The notes under the pieces: generated by a model
The model's input: only the letters and a program-made list of their open reading frames with translations
Told to the model about the DNA's origin: nothing
Databases searched by the model: none
Shown: positions 32,796-41,395 of the stretch, in pieces
How positions within the stretch are numbered: position 1 is the stretch's first letter
Layout of the letters: each line of letters begins with the position of its first letter
Origin: UBA6059 sp040219045
GTDB lineage: Bacteria; Bacteroidota; Bacteroidia; Cytophagales; Cyclobacteriaceae
DNA length: 64,000 nucleotides
Direction: 5' to 3'
NCBI GenBank assembly: GCA_965229505.1
Contig: OZ245881.1
Span: forward strand, 248,001-312,000
Program-made: the position numbers and the translations under genes

Positions 32796-34388
32796 ATGAA
32801 GCAATTTGCTCAGCTCTTCCTCGATCTTGAAAACACATCCGCCACCAACCAAAAGGTCAACCTTTTTAGTAGCTACTTCGACCAGGCAACTGATGAAGAT
32901 AAACTTTGGGCCCTGGCGCTATTCTCTCACAAGCGACCAAAAAGTATCCTTAATACCAGAAAGCTCCGAGAGATTGTCCTCGAACTCACAGGTTTGGAAC
33001 CATGGCTTTTCGAGGAGTCCTACAGTGTCGTAGGAGACTTAGCAGAAACGCTGAGCCTAGTGCTTCCAGCCTCATCTATATCAAGTGGTAAATCACTTAC
33101 CTATTGGATTCAATTCCTGCTAAGCATAAAACCGCTTGAGGAAGAAGCTAAAAAGATCAAAATCAAAGAAGCCCTCAATCAACTGGAAAGATCAGAACGC
33201 TTTGTATTCTTTAAGCTACTGACTGGAGGGTTCCGTGTAGGTATGTCTAAGACACTCGTACTCAAAGCGCTGGGGCAGCACCTCGGCATTGATCCTGCGA
33301 CACTGGCACACCGATCTATGGGCAATTGGAGTCCGGAAAGCACCACACTACAGGAGCTGCTGATTGACTCTGATGAGAATGAAGATCTATCGAAACCCTA
33401 TCCTTTCTATTTGGCCTATGCCTTAGAAACACCCCCTAATGAACTTGGTCCTATTGCCGACTGGCAAGTTGAGTGGAAGTGGGACGGTATCCGCGCGCAG
33501 CTTATCGTCAGGGAGGGTCAGCTATCCTTATGGTCACGGGGTGAAGAGTTGATTACTGAGAAGTTCCCTGAGTTCGAGCCTCTGGCCTTTTCCCTTCCTT
33601 CGGGTACGGTCATAGATGGTGAGTTGCTCCCTGTGAAAGATGGCCAACCGCTACCTTTCGCCCTACTACAAAAGCGGATCGGTCGAAAGAACCTTACCAG
33701 GAAAATCCTGCAAGAAGTGCCTGCCACTATAAGAGCCTATGATTTACTGGAATGGGAAGGTCGGGACATTAGATCCGAGCCACTTGAAGTGCGCCGATCC
33801 TATCTGGAGACATTAATCTCCCATCTTGATCAACCTGTCATTCACCTATCGGAAATTGTCACTGAATCCTCATGGCAGCAACTCTCTGTGTTGCAAAAGC
33901 AAGCTCGCCAGTACCTAGCTGAGGGTTTCATGCTGAAGAAAAAAACTTCAACCTATCAATCAGGACGCAAAAAAGGTGACTGGTGGAAATGGAAGGTTGA
34001 CCCAATGACGGTAGATGCTGTCATGATCTATGCTCAAAAAGGTCATGGCAAGCGTGCCGACTTATTCTCAGACTATACCCTCGCCGTATGGGATGAAGGC
34101 ACGCTGGTACCTTTTGCTAAGGCTTACTCAGGGCTGACCGATTCAGAGTTAGCAGAAGTCAGTAGATTCGTCAGGAACAATACGAAAGAAAAGTTCGGTC
34201 CGGTGCGTACTGTCACGCCTGAGCTAGTGTTTGAAGTAGCATTTGAAGGCATTCAACTTTCTCCTCGCCATAAGTCAGGTGTGGCAGTGAGGTTTCCACG
34301 GATTCATCGCTGGCGAAAGGATAAAAAACCTGACCAGGCCAATACGCTGACCGACTTGAAGGACTTGCTAAAGCAGTATGGAGCATAG
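32796..34388 (+). CDS. ATP-dependent DNA ligase, ligase-associated repair system
   Basis: 530 residues. After an N-terminal DNA-binding domain (about 1-200), EWKWDGIRAQL carries the adenylated lysine K228 (motif I), followed by SRGEEL (motif III-like), VIDGEL, EGFMLKKKTS (motif IV, about 380) and DWWKWKVD (motif V). This is the bacterial LigB/LigC-like form that travels with an exonuclease, a DEXH helicase and PdeM. It seals DNA nicks in a repair pathway separate from the NAD-dependent replicative ligase. The helicase gene overlaps its end by 11 nt. Confidence 0.95.
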   Translation: MKQFAQLFLDLENTSATNQKVNLFSSYFDQATDEDKLWALALFSHKRPKSILNTRKLREIVLELTGLEPWLFEESYSVVGDLAETLSLVLPASSISSGKSLTYWIQFLLSIKPLEEEAKKIKIKEALNQLERSERFVFFKLLTGGFRVGMSKTLVLKALGQHLGIDPATLAHRSMGNWSPESTTLQELLIDSDENEDLSKPYPFYLAYALETPPNELGPIADWQVEWKWDGIRAQLIVREGQLSLWSRGEELITEKFPEFEPLAFSLPSGTVIDGELLPVKDGQPLPFALLQKRIGRKNLTRKILQEVPATIRAYDLLEWEGRDIRSEPLEVRRSYLETLISHLDQPVIHLSEIVTESSWQQLSVLQKQARQYLAEGFMLKKKTSTYQSGRKKGDWWKWKVDPMTVDAVMIYAQKGHGKRADLFSDYTLAVWDEGTLVPFAKAYSGLTDSELAEVSRFVRNNTKEKFGPVRTVTPELVFEVAFEGIQLSPRHKSGVAVRFPRIHRWRKDKKPDQANTLTDLKDLLKQYGA

Positions 34389-36846
34389 TGAACTCATCAA
34401 CAAAGGCATAGAATGGTTTGCAGGACGCAAATGGAAACCATTCGAATTCCAGAAGTCTTGTTGGGATCATTATTTGAGAGGCTACTCCGGGTTGCTCAAT
34501 GCACCTACCGGCAGTGGAAAGACCTACGCACTCTGGCTTCCGTGTCTGCTTGACCATATGAAGCGATATCCTGACGACTATCGCAAACCAAGGAAGGATG
34601 GGTTGAAGGTCATTTGGATTACACCGCTGCGAGCACTATCCCGCGATATCCAGCACGCCATGCAAGAGATGGCAAAGGATCTCGAAATACCCTGGACTAT
34701 AGCCATAAGAACAGCAGATACGGAAACCTCCGAGCGACAGAAACAGAAACGTACTGCCCCGGACTGTCTCATCACTACACCAGAGAGTATGCACCTCCTC
34801 CTCTCCACACAGGACTCACCAAATTACTTCAAACACCTGCAAACGGTGATCGTAGATGAATGGCATGAGTTGATAGGAAACAAGAGAGGCGTGCAGGTAG
34901 AGCTGGCCCTATGCAAACTCCGATCCGTAACATTATCACCGCTCAAGGTCTGGGGGGTGTCGGCCACCATTGGCAACCTGGATCAAGCAAAGCAGGTACT
35001 CCTTGGCCCTAACTATAAAGGTCCGGAGACCACTATTAAAGCAGAGATTGACAAGGAGATAATCATTGAGTCCATCCTACCGGAAGAAGTGGAAACCTTT
35101 CCCTGGGGAGGACATTTGGGCATCAACATGCTCCCCTCCATATTACCTATTATCAAGAAATCGAAAACTACCCTCCTCTTCACCAACACCCGATCCCAAA
35201 CGGAGATTTGGTATCAGCAGATACTCAATCACGCTCCAGAGCTTTCGGGTATCATGGCTATGCACCATGGGTCGATTGATAATGCAGTCCGAGGATGGGT
35301 AGAGGATGCTTTACATGCAGGTAAACTCAAACTGGTGGTTTGCACCTCCAGCCTAGACCTTGGCGTAGACTTTCGTCCTGTGGATACAGTCATTCAGGTA
35401 GGCGGCCCAAAAGGTATTGCCAGGTTCATGCAGCGAGCAGGGCGAAGTGGTCATCAACCCGGTGCAGCGAGCAAAATCTACTTTGTCCCTACTCATTCGC
35501 TTGAACTAGTTGAAGCTGCCGCGCTGAGGTCAGCACTAGATGATGGCTATTTCGAACAACGTAGGCCGCTTCGTAAATCGATGGATGTGCTCGTGCAATA
35601 CCTGGTGACCTTGGCTACCGGAGATGGGTTTCGTGAAGGGCTGACCAAAGCCGAAGTGCTCTCTACGTATTGCTATAGTCAGCTGACAGATGAAGAATGG
35701 GACTGGTCGATGCGGTTTATTATACAAGGCGGTGACTCACTCGGGCAGTACGAGGAGTTTGCTAAAGTATATGAGCAAAATGGTGTTTATCGGATCGTCA
35801 GCCGAAAAGCCGCCATGCGTCACCGACTATCTATTGGTACGATCGTCGGAGATGCGGCCTTGAGGGTCAAGTATATGACCGGAGGAATGCTCGGCACGAT
35901 TGAGGAGACTTTCATTGCCAGGCTCAATCCGGGAGATGTATTCTGGTTTGCCGGTAGGAACCTTGAGTTCATCATGCTCAAGGAGATGACCGTGCTAGTC
36001 AGAAAAGCCAAGACAAAGAAAGGAAAAGTGCCAGCCTGGGGAGGAGGGCGAATGCCGCTCTCCTCTCTGCTCTCGCACCTCATTAAGAAAAAACTACAAC
36101 AGGCCTCTGAAGGTATCTTTCGAGATATCGAAATGGTCACGATCAAACCTATTCTAGCGCTTCAGGAGAAGTGGTCACTGATCCCCAATAACAACAGCTT
36201 TCTTATTGAAAAGGTGAAAACTAGATTCGGCTGTCACTTATTTATGTACCCATTTGCCGGTAGGTTCGTCCATGAGGTCTTAGCCGGACTCATCGCCTAC
36301 CGCATCGGCCAGATGCAGCCGCTCAGCTTTTCCATTGCGATGAATGATTACGGATTTGAGCTCTTATCAGAAGATGACATTCCGCTGGAGGACGCGCTGG
36401 AGCAAGACCTGTTTACGCTAGATAATCTCGATGATGAGCTGCAGTACGCCATCAATAAGTCAGAACTCGCACGACGCAGATTCCGGGATATCGCCACCAT
36501 ATCAGGGCTTGTGTATAAGGGCCTACCGGGAAATCAATACAACAACAAACATCTGCAGACTAACTCCGGCTTGCTTTTCAATGTGTTCTCAGATTATGAT
36601 CCCGACAATCTGCTGATCAAGCAGGCTTATGATGAAGCCACTGATCTGCATATCGACAGAGAAAGGCTCAACGAGACTTTGCAACAAATCAACACTCAAA
36701 AAATCGAATTGAAATATCCTCCACAGCCAACGCCGTTTGCCTTCCCGATCATGGTCGATGGGCTAAGAGGAAAACTAAGTACCGAAAAACTGGTTGATCG
36801 TGTAGCCAAAATGCGCATCCAATTAGATAAATATGCACGCGCCTAA
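34378..36846 (+). CDS. Ligase-associated DNA damage response DEXH-box helicase (Lhr-like)
   Basis: 822 residues of superfamily 2. NAPTGSGKTYALW (about 39-51) is the Walker A motif, WITPLRALS motif Ia, TTPESMHLLL motif Ib, VDEWHEL (about 158) the DEXH box, WGVSATIGN motif III, TNTRSQTEIW motif IV, VCTSSLDLGVDF motif V and QRAGRSGHQPG motif VI. The C-terminal half (about 430-822) matches Lhr-core winged-helix and DUF4908-like ends. It unwinds or remodels nucleic acid together with the ligase it overlaps. Seven CCTACCGG words lie between its start and the pdeM start region. Confidence 0.95.
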   Translation: MEHSELINKGIEWFAGRKWKPFEFQKSCWDHYLRGYSGLLNAPTGSGKTYALWLPCLLDHMKRYPDDYRKPRKDGLKVIWITPLRALSRDIQHAMQEMAKDLEIPWTIAIRTADTETSERQKQKRTAPDCLITTPESMHLLLSTQDSPNYFKHLQTVIVDEWHELIGNKRGVQVELALCKLRSVTLSPLKVWGVSATIGNLDQAKQVLLGPNYKGPETTIKAEIDKEIIIESILPEEVETFPWGGHLGINMLPSILPIIKKSKTTLLFTNTRSQTEIWYQQILNHAPELSGIMAMHHGSIDNAVRGWVEDALHAGKLKLVVCTSSLDLGVDFRPVDTVIQVGGPKGIARFMQRAGRSGHQPGAASKIYFVPTHSLELVEAAALRSALDDGYFEQRRPLRKSMDVLVQYLVTLATGDGFREGLTKAEVLSTYCYSQLTDEEWDWSMRFIIQGGDSLGQYEEFAKVYEQNGVYRIVSRKAAMRHRLSIGTIVGDAALRVKYMTGGMLGTIEETFIARLNPGDVFWFAGRNLEFIMLKEMTVLVRKAKTKKGKVPAWGGGRMPLSSLLSHLIKKKLQQASEGIFRDIEMVTIKPILALQEKWSLIPNNNSFLIEKVKTRFGCHLFMYPFAGRFVHEVLAGLIAYRIGQMQPLSFSIAMNDYGFELLSEDDIPLEDALEQDLFTLDNLDDELQYAINKSELARRRFRDIATISGLVYKGLPGNQYNNKHLQTNSGLLFNVFSDYDPDNLLIKQAYDEATDLHIDRERLNETLQQINTQKIELKYPPQPTPFAFPIMVDGLRGKLSTEKLVDRVAKMRIQLDKYARA

Positions 36847-36875
36847 CTAGTTTTGACCCCTTATTTAATTGTATT

Positions 36876-37304
36876 ATGAAAGCATTGTTCCTTACACTAA
36901 TCGTAGGTCTTATCACCAGTTACCCATCATTCGGACAATCCATTACTGGTAAGTGGAAAACCATGGATGACGAAACCGGTAAGCCACGGTCAATTGTAGA
37001 AGTCTACGAAAAGGAAGGTAAAGTCTTCGGCAAGATCATCGAATTATTCAGAGAGCCCGATGAAGATCCAGATCCGATATGTGAAGAGTGCACCGACTAC
37101 AGAAAAGACAAAAAAGTGATCGGAATGGAAATCATCTCTGAGATGAAGGCCAAAGGAGATGAGTACGTCGATGGCGAAATACTCGACCCTGAAAACGGCA
37201 AAATTTATAAATGTAAACTGTGGATCGAAGAGGGTAACCTCAAGGTGCGTGGCTATCTCTATTTCCTCTACCGTACACAGACCTGGTTGCCGGTAGGTGA
37301 GTAG
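36876..37304 (+). CDS. DUF2147 family secreted protein
   Basis: 142 residues with a Sec signal (MKALFLTLIVGLITSYPSFG, cleaved before QSI). GKWKTMDDETGKPRSIVEVY is the DUF2147 start, CEECTDYRKDKKVIGMEII holds a CxxC pair typical of the family, and GKIYKCKLWIEEGNLKVRGY the middle strands; predicted lipocalin-like beta-barrel in the periplasm. The stop overlaps the GTG start of the phosphoesterase by 8 nt, so it is translated in the repair gene group although no repair role is known. Confidence 0.88.
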   Translation: MKALFLTLIVGLITSYPSFGQSITGKWKTMDDETGKPRSIVEVYEKEGKVFGKIIELFREPDEDPDPICEECTDYRKDKKVIGMEIISEMKAKGDEYVDGEILDPENGKIYKCKLWIEEGNLKVRGYLYFLYRTQTWLPVGE

Positions 37305-37968
37305 CCGCGACGCGATATTGTCAGGCTCATGTGAGCTAGCGCTACTAGGCCAGCACCTACTGCTCCTACCGGAAAAAGCGCTTTTCTGGAAAGAAGACCG
37401 GATGCTCGTCATTTCTGATCTTCATATGGGCAAAGCGGGCCACTTCAGAAAAGCCGGAATCCCAGTACCAGGAAGACTTCACATAGAAGAGTTGTTCCTC
37501 TTAGATGCACTAATCAGCGAGCTCAACCCATCCAAAATAGTCTTTCTGGGTGACCTGTTTCACAGTAACTGGAATCTGGAGTGGCCGCTGTTCAGCGACT
37601 GGCTGCTCAACTATGCTGATCGATCAACTCATTTAGTGATTGGTAATCATGACATACTCAATCGTTTGGACTATAAGAGGTGTGGATTGATAGCGACTGA
37701 TGAACTCTGCTGCGGCCCATTCTTATTTTCGCATGATCGGATTATCAACGATTCTTTGTACAATATTTCGGGTCATATTCATCCGGCGATCAAGCTCAAA
37801 GGAAGAGCACGACAAGGTATCAGTCTTCCATGCTTTTACTTTAGTGATACTCATGCGTACATGCCAGCCTTCGGCAAATTTACCGGAGCAGCAAGAATTA
37901 GCATCAAGCGTGGAGATAAGGTATTTGGTATTGTCGAGGGTCAGGTCATAGAGATACCCTCCACATAA
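37297..37968 (+). CDS. pdeM: Ligase-associated DNA damage response endonuclease/phosphoesterase PdeM
   Basis: 223 residues from a GTG start that overlaps the preceding stop codon. The calcineurin-type metal motifs are present: VISDLHMGKAGHFR (about 33), FLGDLFHS (about 83), IGNHD (about 113) and SGHIHP (about 153), with the terminal HAY. PdeM family enzymes are the fourth member of the exonuclease/ligase/helicase set. It is the last gene of the group; about 110 bp of AT-rich DNA follows. Confidence 0.92.
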   Translation: MSSRDAILSGSCELALLGQHLLLLPEKALFWKEDRMLVISDLHMGKAGHFRKAGIPVPGRLHIEELFLLDALISELNPSKIVFLGDLFHSNWNLEWPLFSDWLLNYADRSTHLVIGNHDILNRLDYKRCGLIATDELCCGPFLFSHDRIINDSLYNISGHIHPAIKLKGRARQGISLPCFYFSDTHAYMPAFGKFTGAARISIKRGDKVFGIVEGQVIEIPST

Positions 37969-38078
37969 TTTAAAGTCAATTACTTCTTATATTAATACAA
38001 TAAATAAGGAAATAATCCACTTTGCGGTTACTATTTTGATATATTGTGTATTAAACCAAAAGCAGCGGCTTTTTTTGA

Positions 38079-38621
38079 ATGAAGGATAGTGAAATTCTGA
38101 CCCGTATTAGCAAGGGGGACGAGAAAACGCTGGACTACCTCTATAAGAAGTATTACCGGATGATGACTCGTATCGTTTTGTCGAATAATGGGACAGAGGA
38201 TGAAGCGAAGGACATTTATCAGGAAGCGCTTTTGGCCTTTTGGCAGAAAGCTATAAGTGGTAAGTTGGTGTTGACTTCAAAGATTAGCACCTTCATTTAC
38301 AGTATTTGTCTTAATCTCTGGAGAAAAGAATTGGACCGCAAGGGAAGATTTTCGGATGAGGAAATGAAAGATGAAGGAATTCATCCGGAGCATGACAAAA
38401 ATGAGAAGGTTAGGATTATCAATGAGTGCATTAATGAACTCGGAGATACGTGCAGAAAGATTCTCACTTATTACTACTTCGATGGGATGTCGATGACTGA
38501 TATCGCTGAGAAGTTGGGTTTTGCGAATACAGATACTGCAAAGACCAAAAAGTATAAGTGCAAAAAGAAGCTGGATAGTTTGGTGAAAAGCAAATACTCA
38601 GCTAGTGATTTTCTGGATTAG
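38079..38621 (+). CDS. RNA polymerase ECF-type sigma factor
   Basis: 180 residues. Region 2 is at about 10-75 (LDYLYKKYYRMMTRIV, then DIYQEALLAFW), and region 4 at about 120-165 (INELGDTCRKILTYYYFDGMS, shown in part, then DIAEKLGF). A very charged linker lies between (DEEMKDEGIHPEHDKNEK). The next gene, 3 bp downstream, encodes a membrane protein that could be its anti-sigma factor. No autoregulatory promoter could be identified. Confidence 0.93.
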   Translation: MKDSEILTRISKGDEKTLDYLYKKYYRMMTRIVLSNNGTEDEAKDIYQEALLAFWQKAISGKLVLTSKISTFIYSICLNLWRKELDRKGRFSDEEMKDEGIHPEHDKNEKVRIINECINELGDTCRKILTYYYFDGMSMTDIAEKLGFANTDTAKTKKYKCKKKLDSLVKSKYSASDFLD

Positions 38622-38624
38622 TCT

Positions 38625-39512
38625 ATGGAAAGTAATTTCAATAAAGAGAGTTTAATCGACGACCTGGTTTCAGGACGCATCTCTGGTGGTGAAGCCGAAA
38701 AGGCCTTACAGCAGATACAAAGCGACCCTGTCCTTAGCTCGGACTTTCAATTTCAAAAAGACTTAGTTAACCAGCTTCAAGCTGTAAGAAAAGCTGAGTT
38801 AAAAATGCGTCTTGATGCTCTGCCGATAGAGCCTGTATTAATTGGAGGGCTCACAGCTACTGGATTGCTTAAGTTGGGAGGAACAGCTATTACAGCCACC
38901 CTACTGGGTGTTAGCGGCTACCTACTGCTTTCTGATCAAAATGAAGATTCCCGACAAACGATCGATTTAGTTCCATCCAAGGTTCAAACAATTGATCTTG
39001 GCAGCACTTCCGTCGCACAAGGACCTGAGGAGATTCAAAAATTTGAGCTTAAAGGGATTCAAAGTCTTCCATTGACTGCTTCGACTGAGACTCAACCGCT
39101 AATCGCTGAGGAGGCTGCTGAAGCTGAATTGATGGCGCCTGAAGTAGTACCGCCGAATGTTACGGAACTCTTTGAGGAAGAGACTATTAATTCACCGAAG
39201 CTGGACACTAATCCGGATGTCCTCTCGAATCCATCGGATGAGGCCACTGAAATAGAAAATATAAAGGATGAGAAGTATCCTTTCCATTACAAATACTATA
39301 GCAACAAGCTTTATCTGTATGGAGACTTCAAAGGAATCCCTTACGACATCCTTGAGGTTCATGGTAAATCAGGCAGGGTAACTTATCTCTCTTATCAAGG
39401 GAAGTTCTACCAGCTAAAGAATCCAATCAAAGGAGTAAAACCACTTATTCCGATAGGTGATAAAGACCTAATCAAAGAATTAGAAATACTTAAAGAGGAA
39501 AAGGCGTTTTGA
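38625..39512 (+). CDS. Single-pass membrane protein, candidate anti-sigma factor
   Basis: 295 residues. The cytoplasmic N-terminus (about 1-70, helical: DLVSGRISGGEAEKALQQI) resembles anti-sigma helices but has no zinc-finger HxxxCxxC. A hydrophobic stretch (about 80-105) follows, then an acidic low-complexity linker (about 110-210) and a compact C-terminal domain (about 213-295: KYPFHYKYYSNKLYLYGDF). The stop codon lies inside the downstream terminator. It sits 3 bp after the sigma gene. No family recognised for the C-terminal domain; the anti-sigma role is inferred from layout only. Confidence 0.7.
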   Translation: MESNFNKESLIDDLVSGRISGGEAEKALQQIQSDPVLSSDFQFQKDLVNQLQAVRKAELKMRLDALPIEPVLIGGLTATGLLKLGGTAITATLLGVSGYLLLSDQNEDSRQTIDLVPSKVQTIDLGSTSVAQGPEEIQKFELKGIQSLPLTASTETQPLIAEEAAEAELMAPEVVPPNVTELFEEETINSPKLDTNPDVLSNPSDEATEIENIKDEKYPFHYKYYSNKLYLYGDFKGIPYDILEVHGKSGRVTYLSYQGKFYQLKNPIKGVKPLIPIGDKDLIKELEILKEEKAF

Positions 39513-39528
39513 TCAAACGCCTTTTTTT
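39499..39528 (+). terminator. Rho-independent terminator overlapping the stop codon
   Basis: AAAAGGCGTTT and AAACGCCTTTT with TGATC in the loop, then T residues; the stop TGA is part of the loop. Confidence 0.9.
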
Positions 39529-39550
39529 ATTCTAGCCCATTTTTTTCAGC

Positions 39551-39558
39551 TAATTTTG
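39551..39558 (+). promoter_or_regulatory. Possible -7 promoter box for ftsX
   Basis: TAATTTTG fits TAnnTTTG and lies between the sigma-operon terminator and the ftsX ATG, 12 nt upstream of the start, so the leader would be very short. Confidence 0.45.
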
Positions 39559-39570
39559 AAAAGTTGATTT

Positions 39571-40467
39571 ATGGGTGCAGAAACCAAATACAAAAAAAAG
39601 AAGAAGCTAGGTAGCTATCCGTTTGCCAGTGTGATCTTCAGCATAACGCTAGCGCTGTTCGTGATTGGCATTTTTGGTCTGCTGGCACTTCATACCAATA
39701 AGCTTAAAGAGATTATTACCGAGAACATCGAGCTACAGGTGTACCTGAACAGGGAGGTATCGGAAAACGATCGCATCAGAATTCAAAAAACACTTTCCAC
39801 CAAAGAGTACATTCTGAACTCAGAGGAAAATTCAGGGATTACATTCATCTCCAAAGAAGAAGCGGCGCAGCAGTTTGTAGAGGAAACAGGAGAAGACTTT
39901 GTCAACTTCCTGGGAGACAATCCACTCCGTGATCTTTATGTTGTAAAAGTTCATCCGGATTTTCATGGAGCAGATCAGCTCTCCACCATTAAGTCAGATT
40001 TGGAAAAGGAACTGAGCGTGTATGAGGTGGTGTATGCTGAGAGCCTCATCGAAAGTATCAATGAGAACATGACCAAGCTGAGCCTGATCCTCCTGGGCTT
40101 TGCCGCTATTCTGCTCATTACGGTAGTGGTGCTGATCAATAATACCATCAAGTTGGCATTGTTTTCACAGAGATTTCTGATAAGGAGTATGCAACTCGTC
40201 GGCGCAACAGCTGGTTTCATCCAAAAACCGTTTTTAACACGGGCGGCATTTTATGGACTTCTCGCCGGACTCTTTGCATCAGCATTGCTGTTTGGACTGC
40301 TCACTACCGCCAATGCTAATATTCAAGATTTGGAACAGCTGCAGGACAATCGACGTTTATTGATGCTGATGGGGGGACTCCTGCTGATCGGGATGCTCGT
40401 CGGTTTCCTGAGTACGTATCGGGCAATCAAGAAATATCTGAAAATGTCGTTGGACGAATTATACTAA
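39571..40467 (+). CDS. ftsX: Cell division protein FtsX
   Basis: 298 residues with four membrane helices (about 20-42, 170-190, 220-240, 262-282) and a periplasmic domain between the first two (ITENIELQVYLNREVSENDR). The first helix is preceded by a basic stretch (KYKKKKKLGSYPFA) typical of Bacteroidota FtsX. It works with the FtsE ATPase to activate peptidoglycan hydrolases at the septum; ftsE is not adjacent, as is usual in this phylum. It leads the set ftsX-DUF3098-truB-ribF. Confidence 0.95.
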   Translation: MGAETKYKKKKKLGSYPFASVIFSITLALFVIGIFGLLALHTNKLKEIITENIELQVYLNREVSENDRIRIQKTLSTKEYILNSEENSGITFISKEEAAQQFVEETGEDFVNFLGDNPLRDLYVVKVHPDFHGADQLSTIKSDLEKELSVYEVVYAESLIESINENMTKLSLILLGFAAILLITVVVLINNTIKLALFSQRFLIRSMQLVGATAGFIQKPFLTRAAFYGLLAGLFASALLFGLLTTANANIQDLEQLQDNRRLLMLMGGLLLIGMLVGFLSTYRAIKKYLKMSLDELY

Positions 40468-40472
40468 ACACT

Positions 40473-40691
40473 ATGAGTAATAAAGACAAACTAGCTTTTG
40501 GCAAGACTAACTATATGATCATGTTGGCAGGTATTGCCACCTTATTTGTTGGGTTCATTATTATGACATTGGATACCGAGCCCTATGGTTTTGGTTTTCT
40601 TGGGCTTACCCTTGGTCCCATTGTGGTGATGGCAGGGTTTGTGATAGAGTTCTTTGCCATCTTTCACAAGCCAAAGCGGGAGCAGGAGTAG
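40473..40691 (+). CDS. DUF3098 family membrane protein
   Basis: 72 residues with two membrane helices (about 13-32 and 43-63). FGKTNYMIMLAGIATLFVGF and TLGPIVVMAGFVIEFFAIF are the DUF3098 signature. The gene follows ftsX by 5 bp, its constant place in Bacteroidota, which suggests a division or envelope role; the biochemical function is unknown. Confidence 0.93.
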   Translation: MSNKDKLAFGKTNYMIMLAGIATLFVGFIIMTLDTEPYGFGFLGLTLGPIVVMAGFVIEFFAIFHKPKREQE

Positions 40692-40708
40692 ATTCACCCA
40701 CCGCATTT

Positions 40709-41395
40709 ATGAAACCACTCTCTCTCGAGGAATATAGCTCTGGGGCCACCCTACTCATTGATAAGCCATTAACCTGGACGAGCTTTGATGTGGTCAAAAA
40801 GCTTCGATACCTGCTGAAGGTAAAAAAAATAGGCCATGCCGGAACCTTAGACCCTCTGGCTACAGGGTTGCTGATCCTATGCACCGGCAAAATGACCAAG
40901 CAGATCAATTCTTATCAGGAAGCCGAGAAGGAATATCAGGGCACCTTTACACTAGGTAAGACCACACCATCTTACGATCTGGAAACCGAATTTGATAGTG
41001 AACAAGCCTATGCACATGTCACACAAGACATGGTTGATGCTGTCGTCACGTCAATGACGGGACTTATACAACAGGTTCCGCCAATCTTCTCAGCGATCAA
41101 AAAAGATGGGGTGCCGGCATACAAAAAAGCAAGACAGAAAAAGGAAATAACGCTGGAGCCACGCTCGGTTGAGATTAAAGAGTTTGAGATAACCAATGTG
41201 GAATTGCCGCGGGTAGACTTTAGAATCGTGTGTAGTAAGGGCACCTATATTAGAAGTATGGCGCATGATTTCGGGGAGAAACTGGGTGTGGGGGCACACC
41301 TGAGCAGGTTAGAGCGAACAAGAATAGGCGAATACAGGTTAGATGATGCATGGAACTTGGAAGCTTTTGTTGATCAGATAAACACCCCTGCATGA
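40709..41395 (+). CDS. truB: tRNA pseudouridine-55 synthase TruB
   Basis: 228 residues. KKIGHAGTLDPLATGLLILC (about 45-64) contains the catalytic aspartate, and YQGTFTLGKTTPSYDLETE and CSKGTYIRSMAHDFGEKLG (about 177) are further signatures. It is a short form without the C-terminal PUA domain. It modifies U55 of tRNA. Its last bases overlap ribF (ATGA). In many Bacteroidota uppP lies between DUF3098 and truB; it is absent here. Confidence 0.96.
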   Translation: MKPLSLEEYSSGATLLIDKPLTWTSFDVVKKLRYLLKVKKIGHAGTLDPLATGLLILCTGKMTKQINSYQEAEKEYQGTFTLGKTTPSYDLETEFDSEQAYAHVTQDMVDAVVTSMTGLIQQVPPIFSAIKKDGVPAYKKARQKKEITLEPRSVEIKEFEITNVELPRVDFRIVCSKGTYIRSMAHDFGEKLGVGAHLSRLERTRIGEYRLDDAWNLEAFVDQINTPA

